A stretch of DNA of 43,157 nucleotides from Magnetovibrio sp. (GCA_002722175.1 PBKU01000017.1:38123-81279), one strand, 5' to 3'; positions 8,144 through 17,328 are shown, counted from the stretch's first letter. Program-made: numbers and translations. Notes: a model not told the origin generated them from the letters alone.

Positions 8144-9742
8144 ATGCCGATTCTTTTGTACGCTAAACCACCTTTAATAATTCCAACAAGTGCCTCACGG
8201 CATTGTTTCGCCGGCGCGAGGCTTAAATGGGTTGCAGATATACCCGAGGTCTGTGATTTATCAAACCGGCTCGAAAGTTGTTTTGATAAGGTACGTGATC
8301 CATGGTGGAAAATAGGAAAAGAAATGGCAAAAACACCAAATGGTAATTTAGCTCACATGCCAACCTGCAGTACTTATGCCTCTGATTTTGGTCAGCTGGC
8401 AGCCTGGTCTTTGTTAACAAGAGAACTAGCGAAAGAATCTGAAACAACCATTGTAATTTGTAGCGACCCTTGGCTTTTCCGCGATATCAAAGATGCATGC
8501 AGTGTTTGTACGCATGCGCCACCCATATTCTTTCCAACTCTCGGTTTGTTGTTCAGAGGTTTTCTTGCGCGTGTTTATTTAGTTGCAAAAGTTGCCTGGA
8601 AGCATCTGCTGGCTATTCGCACCCGAAAACACCATAAAAGTGTGAGTAAAGTTATCATGGTTTATGCCCATCCTGAAAGCTGCGCTAATGGGCTTGATGC
8701 CTATTTTGGAGACCTCATGCTTAAAAACAGTCATTTGTTTCGCCTTCTTCATACAGATGGTGACATTAGACATTCTCTGTCACTTGCCGCGGACAAACGG
8801 ACAGCCAGTTTGCACGCCTGGGGGAAGCTTTCTTGGCTACCAAGGTTACTATTTGCACGCTGGAAACTGCCAAAGCCAAACAAAAAGGGTCTTTTTGCCT
8901 GGCTAGTTATGAGGGCGGTGGTACTTGAAGCTAGTGGTGCTAGTGCAGCGATAAACCTTTGGCAAATGTTATGTCAAAGTGCTTGGCTTGATGAGGTAAG
9001 CCCACAAACTGTAATCTGGCCCTGGGAAAACCATCCCTGGGAACGAGATTTTGTTCAAAAAGCTAAAAATCATGGAACCCTTAGCGTTGGGTACCAGCAT
9101 TCAGTTGTCGGACGACACATGTACAATCAAAGCCCTAATTCAAATATTGACGGTTTATCTGGCTTGCCCGATCAATTGCTTGCTAATGGCCCTTTATATA
9201 GAGACGACCTTAACGCTTGGGGGGTACCTGAAACACGTCTGTCCATAGCGGGGGCTTACCGCCAACGCATAAGAAAAAAGAGCAATTTTGACCCATCGGG
9301 TCCAATTTTTGTTGGGCTTTCCAACAACCCTTTGTTTTCAACGCAGATGCTTGATGCTATAAAAATTTGCGCAACAAAAGGACTTGGGCCTTTTTTGCTT
9401 AAAGAACACCCTATGTACCCATACTCTATAAAAAATTCAGAAGGGGTCAAAAAAACAGATAAGCACTTTACAGAACACTCAAGAATTTCTGCTCTGATTT
9501 ACTGCACGGGAACCATTGGCCTAGAAGGAATTTTAAACGGCATTCCAACTTTCCGCTTTCAGCCAAGCGGGTATGTTGCACTTGATATTTTGCCTAAAGG
9601 TATGGGTGTAACAAATGTAAACACCTCGAATTTATCAATCGCCTTAACATCTTCGCCAAAACAACCTAGCCATGACCCCAGGTCAATTTTCGCGCCTATC
9701 CAAAATCAAATCTGGAAAAAACTTCTAACTCATGAAAAGTAG
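8144..9742 (+). CDS. Surface polysaccharide biosynthesis protein, glycosyltransferase-like
   Basis: A 532-residue soluble protein without a signal peptide. The middle carries WPWENHPWERDF followed by GTLSVGYQH, and the C-terminal third has LKEHPMYP and CTGTIGLEGILNGIPTFRF. Patterns of this kind (an acidic 'WE..PWE' block, G-Y-Q-H and a GT-B-like donor-site segment with HP and GxxxLEGxxxGxP) resemble capsule and surface-carbohydrate proteins of the GT-B fold. I cannot name a gene. It starts 13 bases after the SDR and is likely translated from the same message. Glycosyltransferase activity is inferred. Confidence 0.6.
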   Translation: MPILLYAKPPLIIPTSASRHCFAGARLKWVADIPEVCDLSNRLESCFDKVRDPWWKIGKEMAKTPNGNLAHMPTCSTYASDFGQLAAWSLLTRELAKESETTIVICSDPWLFRDIKDACSVCTHAPPIFFPTLGLLFRGFLARVYLVAKVAWKHLLAIRTRKHHKSVSKVIMVYAHPESCANGLDAYFGDLMLKNSHLFRLLHTDGDIRHSLSLAADKRTASLHAWGKLSWLPRLLFARWKLPKPNKKGLFAWLVMRAVVLEASGASAAINLWQMLCQSAWLDEVSPQTVIWPWENHPWERDFVQKAKNHGTLSVGYQHSVVGRHMYNQSPNSNIDGLSGLPDQLLANGPLYRDDLNAWGVPETRLSIAGAYRQRIRKKSNFDPSGPIFVGLSNNPLFSTQMLDAIKICATKGLGPFLLKEHPMYPYSIKNSEGVKKTDKHFTEHSRISALIYCTGTIGLEGILNGIPTFRFQPSGYVALDILPKGMGVTNVNTSNLSIALTSSPKQPSHDPRSIFAPIQNQIWKKLLTHEK

Positions 9743-9819
9743 CGTTTAACAATAAATGGATTCAAGTACTATACTAAGACTTTAACTATCTGAATACTAA
9801 TAATTTTTGTACCTAAAAT

Positions 9820-10923
9820 ATGGAAAAAAATGTAGCTTTAATCGGCTGCGGACGCATAGCCGGGCATCACTGTAAATCAATAGCAGCTATTGATGGCATC
9901 AGGGTTGCTGCGGTTTGTGACCTTGAGTTATCAAAAGCGTCTATCTATTCACGGGAATTTGATGTTCCTGCCTTCAACAACTATCATGAAATGTTCAAGA
10001 AAGTCCCAGACATAGACATTGCTGCTATAATTACGCCGTCAGGCATGCATTACGAGCACGCTACTGACGTGATTCAACGGTATAAAAAACACGTTATTAT
10101 TGAAAAGCCGACTTTTATGCGGCTAAATCAGGTAGCCAAAGCATATGAAATAGCAAAAACGGCTAACAAACGTATTTTCCCCGTCTTTCAAAATCGTTAT
10201 AATAAAGCCGTTGTTCGCTTGCGTAGGGCTTTTGATAACGGTGAACTTGGCGAAGTTAGACTTGTTTCTGTTCGCCTTCGTTGGTGTCGCCCCGAGAGGT
10301 ATTATAACCTAGCTCCATGGAGAGGAACTTTTTCGCATGATGGCGGAGCCCTAACAAATCAAACAATTCATCATATAGATTTACTTCGGCACTTAGGCGG
10401 TGAGGTAGAAAAAGTCAATGCGACCATGCGCACACTCGGCGCCAGGATAGAAGTTGAAGACTCTGTGGTTGCTACCGCGATATACAAGTCAGGAGCACTC
10501 GGCACGATAGAAGCTACAACGGCGGCAAGACCGGACGACTTTGAGGCTTCAATTTCCTTTGTTTGTGCCAAAGGGCTGGCCCAAATTGGCGGTATTGCTG
10601 TTAACGAACTTCAAGTATTTACGCCAGAACCAACCGCATGCCAGATCAACAGTGAAGATTTTAGCCGTATTAAGAACCACGGTGCGGTATATGGGTTTGG
10701 TCATACAGGCATGTATCAGGATATTGTTGCTGATCTTAACGGTGAAATAGGATTCCCCTTAGACCGGAAAGACTGCATCAAGACACTTGGCCTACTGCAC
10801 GCGTTTTATCGTTCTGATGAGACTAATAGTTGGGTAAATGTGGATGATCAGATGGAATCATCGAGGTTAGGTACAGAAAACGGTGAGATTTCAAATCTTT
10901 ATAGAACACCTGAGCCAAAATGA
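9820..10923 (+). CDS. Gfo/Idh/MocA family oxidoreductase, WlbA-like
   Basis: NAD-dependent dehydrogenase of 367 residues. It has the Rossmann motif GCGRIAGHH at 9-17, the family EKP at 95-97 and the catalytic segment DGGALTNQTIHHIDLLR at 174-190. The YYNLAPWRGTF stretch just before this is characteristic of WlbA/WbpB-type enzymes, which oxidise C3 of UDP-GlcNAc uronic acid. In known pathways an aminotransferase and an acetyltransferase follow; neither is seen in this window, so the product may stay a keto or hydroxy sugar. Its last four bases, ATGA, overlap the next gene, a second member of the same superfamily. Confidence 0.8.
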   Translation: MEKNVALIGCGRIAGHHCKSIAAIDGIRVAAVCDLELSKASIYSREFDVPAFNNYHEMFKKVPDIDIAAIITPSGMHYEHATDVIQRYKKHVIIEKPTFMRLNQVAKAYEIAKTANKRIFPVFQNRYNKAVVRLRRAFDNGELGEVRLVSVRLRWCRPERYYNLAPWRGTFSHDGGALTNQTIHHIDLLRHLGGEVEKVNATMRTLGARIEVEDSVVATAIYKSGALGTIEATTAARPDDFEASISFVCAKGLAQIGGIAVNELQVFTPEPTACQINSEDFSRIKNHGAVYGFGHTGMYQDIVADLNGEIGFPLDRKDCIKTLGLLHAFYRSDETNSWVNVDDQMESSRLGTENGEISNLYRTPEPK

Positions 10924-11972
10924 CTTGTTTTAATGTTGGAATTGCAGGCTACGGTATTGTTGGAAAACGGCGCCGAGAGGTAATTGACAAACATCCAGCC
11001 GTTCGACTGACAGCTGTCTGCGATCAAACCCTTGGTAAAACTGGGGTTTTTCAAGACGGGGTCAAGTTCTTCCAATCTTATACTGACTTATTATCTGAAA
11101 AGCTAGATATATTGTTTGTTTGCCTCCCCAATTACCTAGCAGCTGAAGTGACTATTGCTGGGCTAAATAAAGGCCTTCATGTATTTTGCGAAAAACCGCC
11201 TGGGCGCGACTTAACGGATATGGCAAGGGTTTTGACCTGTTATAATGAGCTAGCAAACCAGAAGCTAATGTATGGTTTTAATCACCGTTATCACGACAGT
11301 GTCCAAGATGCCCTTGAAATCGTTCAGTCACAAAAATTGGGCTCCGTAATAAACTTGCGTGCTGTATATGGAAAATCACAATTGATCACATTTGATCAAA
11401 GCTCGTGGCGAACAGAAAGAAAATCTGCCGGGGGCGGTGTTTTGTTAGATCAGGGCATTCATATGGTTGACCTATTACGATTATTTGCTGGCGAGTTCAC
11501 ACATGTCTTAAGCTTTATCTCCAACGATGTTTGGGGCTATGACGTTGAGGATAACGCGTACGCTTTGTTAAAAACTAAAGATGGAAAAGTTGCTATGCTC
11601 CATTCATCGGCATCCCAATGGCGCCATCGATTTAGTCTTGAAGTTTCGTTAACTGGGGGGGCAGTTAAAATATCAGGCATTCTTTCTAGCTCGAAAAGCT
11701 ATGGCACTGAAACATTGACAGTTTCATATCGCGATAAGTGTCATCAAGGTGATCCAAAGGAACAATCCACCCGATATAATCATGACCCTTCTTGGGAATC
11801 CGAAACTGGGATTTTTATAGATTCGATCCTTTATGATAAGGATATTGTAAATGGTTCTGTTAACGATGCTCTAGAAACAATGAGGCTTGTCTATAAAATT
11901 TACTGCGCTGATCCTCAATGGCAAAGAAAATGGAATCTTACGGACAACCCAGATCTACAAAAAAATGGCTAA
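10920..11972 (+). CDS. Gfo/Idh/MocA family oxidoreductase (second copy, divergent)
   Basis: A 350-residue dehydrogenase with GYGIVG at 10-15, EKP at 91-93 and GGGVLLDQGIHMVDLLR at 171-187. It is clearly homologous in fold to the preceding gene but divergent, so the pair probably performs different steps, for example oxidation and later reduction of the same sugar. The start overlaps the upstream stop (ATGA), which indicates translational coupling. A G7 tract at 11655-11661 lies within the coding sequence. Substrate is unknown. Confidence 0.8.
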   Translation: MTCFNVGIAGYGIVGKRRREVIDKHPAVRLTAVCDQTLGKTGVFQDGVKFFQSYTDLLSEKLDILFVCLPNYLAAEVTIAGLNKGLHVFCEKPPGRDLTDMARVLTCYNELANQKLMYGFNHRYHDSVQDALEIVQSQKLGSVINLRAVYGKSQLITFDQSSWRTERKSAGGGVLLDQGIHMVDLLRLFAGEFTHVLSFISNDVWGYDVEDNAYALLKTKDGKVAMLHSSASQWRHRFSLEVSLTGGAVKISGILSSSKSYGTETLTVSYRDKCHQGDPKEQSTRYNHDPSWESETGIFIDSILYDKDIVNGSVNDALETMRLVYKIYCADPQWQRKWNLTDNPDLQKNG

Positions 11973-11978
11973 GGTTAC

Positions 11979-12992
11979 ATGCGCTCCATCGGAATAAATT
12001 TTTTGTTAACCCTACTTGCAGCACTAATAAGCGTAGCTGCAGGGGAGACGTTAATTAGAATTTTTCTCCCGTCCTTTGATCCAGCCAAACAAATTTTTTT
12101 CTACAAAGGGGGTCTTGAGAAACCAACTTTAGGCCCACCAAACCTTTCACTAAAGCAAACGTCAACATCAGATGATTTTGACGTACATATTTCGTTCAAT
12201 AAATATGGGTTGCGTGACCACAAGGTTGTATCTAATGGTCAAACAGGAGATCTTTATGTAGTTGGGGATTCGTTTGCCTTTGGATGGGGGGTAGAAAAAA
12301 TCGATCGTTTTTCAAACAAACTTGAAGAGTTTACTGGACGGACTATTTATAATTTGGCAACACCTGGTGATTTTGAAAATTATAATAATCTCCTAAAGCA
12401 CGCGATAGTTTTAGGCGCAAAAATTCGTCAAGTGATAATTAGCATCTGCATGGAAAATGACCTTAAATTGTATAAATCGATTGCATTACAGTCAAATTCT
12501 CCAGTCAAAAAAAAATCTTATACGATAACATTTCAAGGTTTAAAGCAGTTCTTAAAAACTCACTCAGCCCTATATATTTTTATTAGCTCAACCATCCACC
12601 GTAATTCCAAGGCAAAATCTATTGCAAAAAAGCTAGGTTTAATTACGGGAGTTACAGAAGGTTTTTCACAAATTTACTTTGATATGGAAACTATTAATAA
12701 CTCCATCTCAAAGCTTTTAGATGTTGTAAAAAGTTTTAAGCCTGTTTTTTTAGTTATCCCGTCTCGAGGCCTTTGGATTGGGGAGAAGCAGGAAATTACT
12801 CGAAAAATTCATAATACATTTGTCAAAAAAGTAATGTCGTTAGGATATGACGTTATAGATATGCGGCCAATTTTTGAATCCACCAAAATGCCCATGAACT
12901 TCTATTTCAAAAACGATGGCCACTGGTCGCCGAAAGGCCATTATGCAGCAGCACGGGCCCTTCAAGCTTATTTTCAGGAGGTTAAACAATGA
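11979..12992 (+). CDS. SGNH/GDSL-type hydrolase or O-acyltransferase, membrane anchored
   Basis: A 337-residue protein with an N-terminal membrane segment (about 7-27) and an SGNH-like domain. The nucleophile motif GDSFAFGWG is at 96-104 and the C-terminal DGHWSPKGH at 313-321 supplies the Asp and His of the triad. This arrangement resembles AlgX/AlgJ-like and related proteins that add or remove acetyl groups on exopolysaccharide. The domain probably faces the periplasm. It begins six bases after the preceding stop and its own end overlaps the next gene by ATGA. Whether it esterifies or de-esterifies cannot be told. Confidence 0.7.
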   Translation: MRSIGINFLLTLLAALISVAAGETLIRIFLPSFDPAKQIFFYKGGLEKPTLGPPNLSLKQTSTSDDFDVHISFNKYGLRDHKVVSNGQTGDLYVVGDSFAFGWGVEKIDRFSNKLEEFTGRTIYNLATPGDFENYNNLLKHAIVLGAKIRQVIISICMENDLKLYKSIALQSNSPVKKKSYTITFQGLKQFLKTHSALYIFISSTIHRNSKAKSIAKKLGLITGVTEGFSQIYFDMETINNSISKLLDVVKSFKPVFLVIPSRGLWIGEKQEITRKIHNTFVKKVMSLGYDVIDMRPIFESTKMPMNFYFKNDGHWSPKGHYAAARALQAYFQEVKQ

Positions 12993-13750
12993 ATGTCATA
13001 GGAATCATTCCAGCCAGAATGGCTGCCTCAAGGTTCCCAGGAAAGCCACTTTACCCAATTAAAGGCCGCCCATTACTTGAGCACTGTTATTGTCGGGCAA
13101 GGCTATTCCCTAATTGGACGAAGCTAATTGTCGCAACCTGCGACACAGAAATTAAACAATTTTGTTCCTCCAAAGGAATTCCTGTTGTTATGACTGCTAA
13201 TACGCACACAAGGGCCTTAGATCGCGTTGCAGAAGCGGCTCCAAAATGTGGGTTAAAACTAGACAAGAATGATATCGTAGTTTGCGTACAAGGTGATGAA
13301 CCACTTCTTGGACCCGACGTAATAGAGACTGTCTTAAAACCGTTTTCTAATGTCACTGTCGACGGCACTATGCTAGCCGCACCAATTCATGATGAGGACA
13401 CTTTTAATAATCCAGACATAGTAAAACTCGTACATAATTTAAAAGGAAATATCCTTTACACCTCGCGCAGCCCAATTCCATACATGAAAAAATTCGACCC
13501 AAACGGTGGCGCAAAAAGAGTTGGTGGAATATTTGCGTTCCGCTGGCATTTCTTAAAATGGTTTGCAAAAACACCTGAGTCCCCCCTTGAAATATCGGAA
13601 GCCTGTGATTCTAATCGTATATGTGATCACGGTTACTTTCAGCAAGTGGCTTCTATGAAAGACCGGCCCTATCAGTCAGTCGATAGCCCTGAAGACATTG
13701 TCCGGGTAGAAAGGGCACTCTCACAAGACTCCCTCTGGGGTAGCTACTGA
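12989..13750 (+). CDS. KdsB-like CMP-sugar synthetase (3-deoxy-manno-octulosonate cytidylyltransferase family)
   Basis: A 253-residue nucleotidyltransferase. The N-terminal IPARMAASRFPGKPL at 7-21 and VQGDEP at 100-105 (Mg-binding D103) are signatures of the KdsB family, which transfers CMP from CTP to a 2-keto-3-deoxy sugar acid. The substrate-side loop that reads SGTDR in typical KdsB is TRALDRVAEA around 73-82 here, so the acceptor may not be Kdo. No kdsA, kdsC or kdsD is present, and the next genes encode a HAD phosphatase and a 2-hydroxyacid dehydrogenase. Translation is coupled to the upstream gene by ATGA and an AGGAGG precedes the start. Confidence 0.8.
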   Translation: MNVIGIIPARMAASRFPGKPLYPIKGRPLLEHCYCRARLFPNWTKLIVATCDTEIKQFCSSKGIPVVMTANTHTRALDRVAEAAPKCGLKLDKNDIVVCVQGDEPLLGPDVIETVLKPFSNVTVDGTMLAAPIHDEDTFNNPDIVKLVHNLKGNILYTSRSPIPYMKKFDPNGGAKRVGGIFAFRWHFLKWFAKTPESPLEISEACDSNRICDHGYFQQVASMKDRPYQSVDSPEDIVRVERALSQDSLWGSY

Positions 13751-13765
13751 GCTAATTGGAACTTT

Positions 13766-14440
13766 ATGAATTTAATTTTTGATTTAGATGGAACCTTGAT
13801 TGATAGCGCGCCTGATGTCACTCATTCATTAAATCATGCCTTACGTACAGGTGGGTTCAGTCCAATACCTATTGAACTGGTTAAAACTTTCCTAGGCCGA
13901 GGCGCAAAAGTTTTAGTCGAAAAAACCCTCGAATATAATGGTGAACTGCATGGGGAAAAACAGGTCAAACAAATAGAAGAATCGTTTATCAAAACCTATA
14001 GCGAAAACCCTGTTGAAAAAACAACACTGTTTCCTGGTGTCAGAGAAGCTCTTGAGACTCTCCTTGTTAACAAAATTGAAATGGCATTGTGTACTAATAA
14101 ACCTCGTAAAACCACACTTCCAGTATTAAAGAAATTAAATATAGAAAAATATTTTTCTGCTGTCTGTTGTGGCGACGACGTCAAGCACCCAAAACCTGAT
14201 GGTCGACACATTAAAGCATCAATGGCAAAATTCCGTGACCCAGCCAAGCTTACAATTATGGTTGGTGATACAGAAAATGATATTTTTGCAGCTAAAAGTG
14301 CTGGCATAGCATCGATCTATGTGACATTTGGATATAACGTAAAGCCAAATTTGGAAATGTTTGCGACAGCATTTATCAATGATTTTTCTGAGTTTTCAGA
14401 GATAATAAATGCTATTTCTCAGCAAGATTCAATATCATGA
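13766..14440 (+). CDS. HAD-superfamily phosphatase, phosphoglycolate-phosphatase-like
   Basis: A 224-residue HAD hydrolase of the Gph/PGP type. Motif I FDLDGTLID supplies nucleophile D6 and D8; motif II is in ALCTNKPRKT; motif III is the KPDGRHI lysine; motif IV is MVGDTENDI. A helical cap lies between motifs I and II. In this setting it could remove phosphate from a sugar acid before CMP activation, a job done by KdsC in the Kdo pathway. It could equally be a general phosphoglycolate-type phosphatase. It starts 15 bases after the synthetase and overlaps the next gene by ATGA. Confidence 0.8.
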   Translation: MNLIFDLDGTLIDSAPDVTHSLNHALRTGGFSPIPIELVKTFLGRGAKVLVEKTLEYNGELHGEKQVKQIEESFIKTYSENPVEKTTLFPGVREALETLLVNKIEMALCTNKPRKTTLPVLKKLNIEKYFSAVCCGDDVKHPKPDGRHIKASMAKFRDPAKLTIMVGDTENDIFAAKSAGIASIYVTFGYNVKPNLEMFATAFINDFSEFSEIINAISQQDSIS

Positions 14441-15390
14441 CAAAAGTAGCCGTTACATCTAGAACATTTTCTTGCTCTTCAACTTTAAGGAAAGAGCTAC
14501 TGGCCATTTATCCTGATTGCACTTTCAACGATGCTAGAAAAAACTTAGAGGGCGATGAATTAGTTGATTTCCTTCGAGGCCATCAAAAAGCTATTATTGC
14601 TCTTAACCCAATCGATAAAAAGCTTTTAGCTGCACTACCAGAGCTAGAAGTCATCGCAAAATTTGGCGTGGGTTTTGATCAACTCGACCTACAGGCTATG
14701 ATTGAACACGGGGTGCGTTTAGGTTGGGAAGGAGGGGTTAACCGTCGGTCAGTGAGCGAGTTAGTAGTCGGACTTTCTATACTTTTACTGCGAAAGATTA
14801 AGTTAGCCACCCGAATGGTGTCCTCAGGAACTTGGAAACAAGTTAATGGACGTCAATTATCAGATTGTACGGTTGGTATTATTGGTTGCGGGTACATTGG
14901 GAAAGATCTTGGTCGAATTTTACGTAATGGCTTTAATTGTCGAGTGCTAGCTCACGATATAAGACCATTTCCAGAATATTATAAAGAAACGGGCGTGGAA
15001 CCTGTAGCATTGGACATATTAATTAACACATCTGATATAGTGACTCTCCACCTACCGTATGATAGTTCAACAAAAAATATTCTTGATAGGAAGCGACTCG
15101 CAAAAATAAAACATGCTGCAATTTTAATTAACACGGCTAGAAGTGGTTTGGTAAATGAAAGTGCGTTAAAAACATTGCTAAAAAGTGGTAAACTTGGAGG
15201 CGTGGCATTCGATGTATTTTCAGTCGAACCTCCTGATGACCCGGAGCTTCTTTCTCTTGAAAATTTTGTGTTGACGCCTCACATCGGTGGTAGCACAAAA
15301 GAGTCTATTCTTAATATGGGAAGGGCTGCTATTCGTGGTTTGCAACAAAACCATACTCCTAAAAAAGGCCTGTTTCCTGTTGGGTTTTAA
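14437..15390 (+). CDS. D-isomer-specific 2-hydroxyacid dehydrogenase (3-phosphoglycerate dehydrogenase-like)
   Basis: A 317-residue NAD-dependent dehydrogenase. The nucleotide motif GCGYIGKDLG is at 150-159, and the catalytic triad is R235 (INTARSG), E264 (FSVEPP) and H282 (LTPHIGG). It lacks the C-terminal regulatory ACT domain of housekeeping SerA, so a dedicated role in this locus is likely. It should interconvert a 2-hydroxy acid and a 2-keto acid, matching a pathway that ends in CMP activation of a keto acid. The coupling by ATGA to the HAD gene supports joint action. Substrate is unknown. Confidence 0.85.
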   Translation: MTKVAVTSRTFSCSSTLRKELLAIYPDCTFNDARKNLEGDELVDFLRGHQKAIIALNPIDKKLLAALPELEVIAKFGVGFDQLDLQAMIEHGVRLGWEGGVNRRSVSELVVGLSILLLRKIKLATRMVSSGTWKQVNGRQLSDCTVGIIGCGYIGKDLGRILRNGFNCRVLAHDIRPFPEYYKETGVEPVALDILINTSDIVTLHLPYDSSTKNILDRKRLAKIKHAAILINTARSGLVNESALKTLLKSGKLGGVAFDVFSVEPPDDPELLSLENFVLTPHIGGSTKESILNMGRAAIRGLQQNHTPKKGLFPVGF

Positions 15391-15456
15391 AATGCCAAAA
15401 AATATTTTTAACCACTACTTAATTGGAGCTTATCTTTAGGTTTTAGGAATTTTATA

Positions 15457-16242
15457 ATGAAGGTAGTTATATTATGCGGCGGTCAGGGTACTCGGATACG
15501 GGATATTGCGGAAAACATCCCCAAACCAATGATAAAGATAGGTACATACCCTATACTTTGGCATATCATGCAGACATACGCCTCGGCCGGGCACAAAGAA
15601 TTTGTTCTTTGCCTTGGCCATTTAGGGCATTTAATTAAAGAGTTTTTTTTAAATTATAATACCCTGACCAACGATTTCTCTCTGAAATTAAATGAACCAA
15701 ACACCATACACTTTCACAATGAAAAAAATGCATTGGATTGGCATGTAACACTAGCTGAAACTGGAAATAATGTGATGACGGGAGCTAGAATCAAGCGTAT
15801 TAAAAGATATATCGCTAGCGACCAAACATTTATGTTAACCTATGGCGATGGCCTTAGCGATCTTGATTTTTCGTCCTTAATTGACTTTCACAGTAGTCAC
15901 GGAAAAACCATGACCCTCACGGGCGTAAGACCTCCCGGAAGGTTTGGCGAATTGGAAGTGGATCAACAAGGAAAGGCGGTTGAATTTAATGAAAAACCTC
16001 AAGCTACAGGCGGAATGATATCTGGTGGTTTTTTTGTCTGCCAAAATTCAATATTCGATTGGTTAGATGACAACCCAGCCCTGGTATTTGAGAATGATCC
16101 AATGCGAAACCTGGTTGCTTCAAACGAATTAATGGTATATCAGCACGATGGGTTTTGGCAGTGCATGGACACTGCTCGAGACCACAGGCTGTTAACATCA
16201 ATGTGGGATAGTGGGAGTGCCCCGTGGAAGAATTGGCTATAA
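15457..16242 (+). CDS. rfbF: Glucose-1-phosphate cytidylyltransferase
   Basis: A 261-residue nucleotidyltransferase that makes CDP-glucose from CTP and glucose-1-phosphate. It has the N-terminal GGQGTRIRD at 8-16, the sugar-phosphate lysine in PKPMIKIG at 22-29, and YGDGLSDLD with the Mg-binding aspartate. Length and motifs match RfbF/DdhA. It is followed directly by CDP-glucose 4,6-dehydratase, which confirms the CDP specificity. The ATG at 15457 is preceded by TAGGAATTTTATA, an acceptable ribosome-binding site, after a 66-base gap that could mark a sub-operon. Confidence 0.92.
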   Translation: MKVVILCGGQGTRIRDIAENIPKPMIKIGTYPILWHIMQTYASAGHKEFVLCLGHLGHLIKEFFLNYNTLTNDFSLKLNEPNTIHFHNEKNALDWHVTLAETGNNVMTGARIKRIKRYIASDQTFMLTYGDGLSDLDFSSLIDFHSSHGKTMTLTGVRPPGRFGELEVDQQGKAVEFNEKPQATGGMISGGFFVCQNSIFDWLDDNPALVFENDPMRNLVASNELMVYQHDGFWQCMDTARDHRLLTSMWDSGSAPWKNWL

Positions 16243-16245
16243 GGT

Positions 16246-17328
16246 TTGGAAAGTAGGCCGATAAATTCTCTAAGAGATTTTTTTCAGAACCAAAATGTAT
16301 TGGTTACAGGTCACACAGGTTTTAAAGGGTCTTGGCTGGCCCTGTGGCTTCATCAATTAGGTGCAAAGGTAACCGGTTTTTCTTTGCCGCCAGAATCGGA
16401 CCCTTCCCATTTTAACCTTTTAAACCTTAAAAACGTAATTAACCATATAGAAGGTGACTTACGGGTCCAAGCTGCCATAGAAAAATGTATACAAGAAACA
16501 AAGCCATCTTGCGTCTTTCATTTGGCGGCGCAAGCACTTGTCCGCCGCTCGTATCAAGATCCCAGGTCTACTTTTAGCACCAATATTATGGGTGGTATAA
16601 ATTTGTTAGAAGCGTTAAAACAAAGCGATACTATCAAATCACTTGTTTATATCACGTCTGACAAAGCTTATTACAACCAAGAGTGGGCTTGGGGATACCG
16701 AGAAAATGATCGCCTTGGAGGGCATGACCCATATAGTGCATCAAAGGCTGCTTCCGAATTAGTTTTTTCTAGCTACTCTTCCTCCTTTTTTGACGACATG
16801 CAAGATTTTGGAGCAGCGACAGCTCGGGCTGGAAATGTAATTGGAGGGGGTGATTGGTCCCCAGATCGAATTATACCAGATTGCATCAGAGCGCTCGAAA
16901 AAAAAACTGATATACTGGTACGCAATCCTGGAGCTACAAGGCCTTGGCAACATGTGCTTGATCCATTATTTGGTTATTTGAAGTTGGCTAAGGCCCTTGC
17001 GATGGAACCACTGAAATTCCAAGGGGCATGGAATTTTGGCCCTGAAACAGGCGATGCCCTTAGCGTCTCCGAGGTCACGAAACGGGTCATTAAATATTGG
17101 GGCTCTGGGAAATTCAAAGTGACAAAGAAGCCAGGTCCGTTCGAACACCAATTGCTTCAGCTCAGCATTGAAAAGGCTAAACTTAACCTCGGCTGGAAAC
17201 CTCGTTGGAATTCCGAACGTGCAATAAAAGAAACCGTGCACTGGTATAGATCGATTGCTAATGAAAAAAAGGCAATGGATGTTAGTTGTTCTCAAATTTG
17301 CGCCTTTGAGGAAGCTGGCTGTGATTAA
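16246..17328 (+). CDS. rfbG: CDP-glucose 4,6-dehydratase
   Basis: Extended SDR of 360 residues producing CDP-4-keto-6-deoxyglucose. It has TGHTGFKGSW at 21-30 (nucleotide binding), YITSDKAYYN around 135-144, and catalytic Y163/K167 in DPYSASK. These patterns separate RfbG/DdhB from dTDP- and GDP-type dehydratases. The only suitable start is TTG at 16246, three bases after the rfbF stop, which places the glycine motif at the usual distance from the N-terminus. The next genes lack the pyridoxamine E1 dehydrase of the 3,6-dideoxyhexose pathways, so C3 oxygen is probably kept. Confidence 0.92.
   Translation: MESRPINSLRDFFQNQNVLVTGHTGFKGSWLALWLHQLGAKVTGFSLPPESDPSHFNLLNLKNVINHIEGDLRVQAAIEKCIQETKPSCVFHLAAQALVRRSYQDPRSTFSTNIMGGINLLEALKQSDTIKSLVYITSDKAYYNQEWAWGYRENDRLGGHDPYSASKAASELVFSSYSSSFFDDMQDFGAATARAGNVIGGGDWSPDRIIPDCIRALEKKTDILVRNPGATRPWQHVLDPLFGYLKLAKALAMEPLKFQGAWNFGPETGDALSVSEVTKRVIKYWGSGKFKVTKKPGPFEHQLLQLSIEKAKLNLGWKPRWNSERAIKETVHWYRSIANEKKAMDVSCSQICAFEEAGCD

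Noticed and set aside
17255..17320. Upstream ATG extending the cupin gene by 22 codons
   Set aside because: It would overlap rfbG by 74 bases and add residues unlike the family N-terminus; GTG 17321 fits better.
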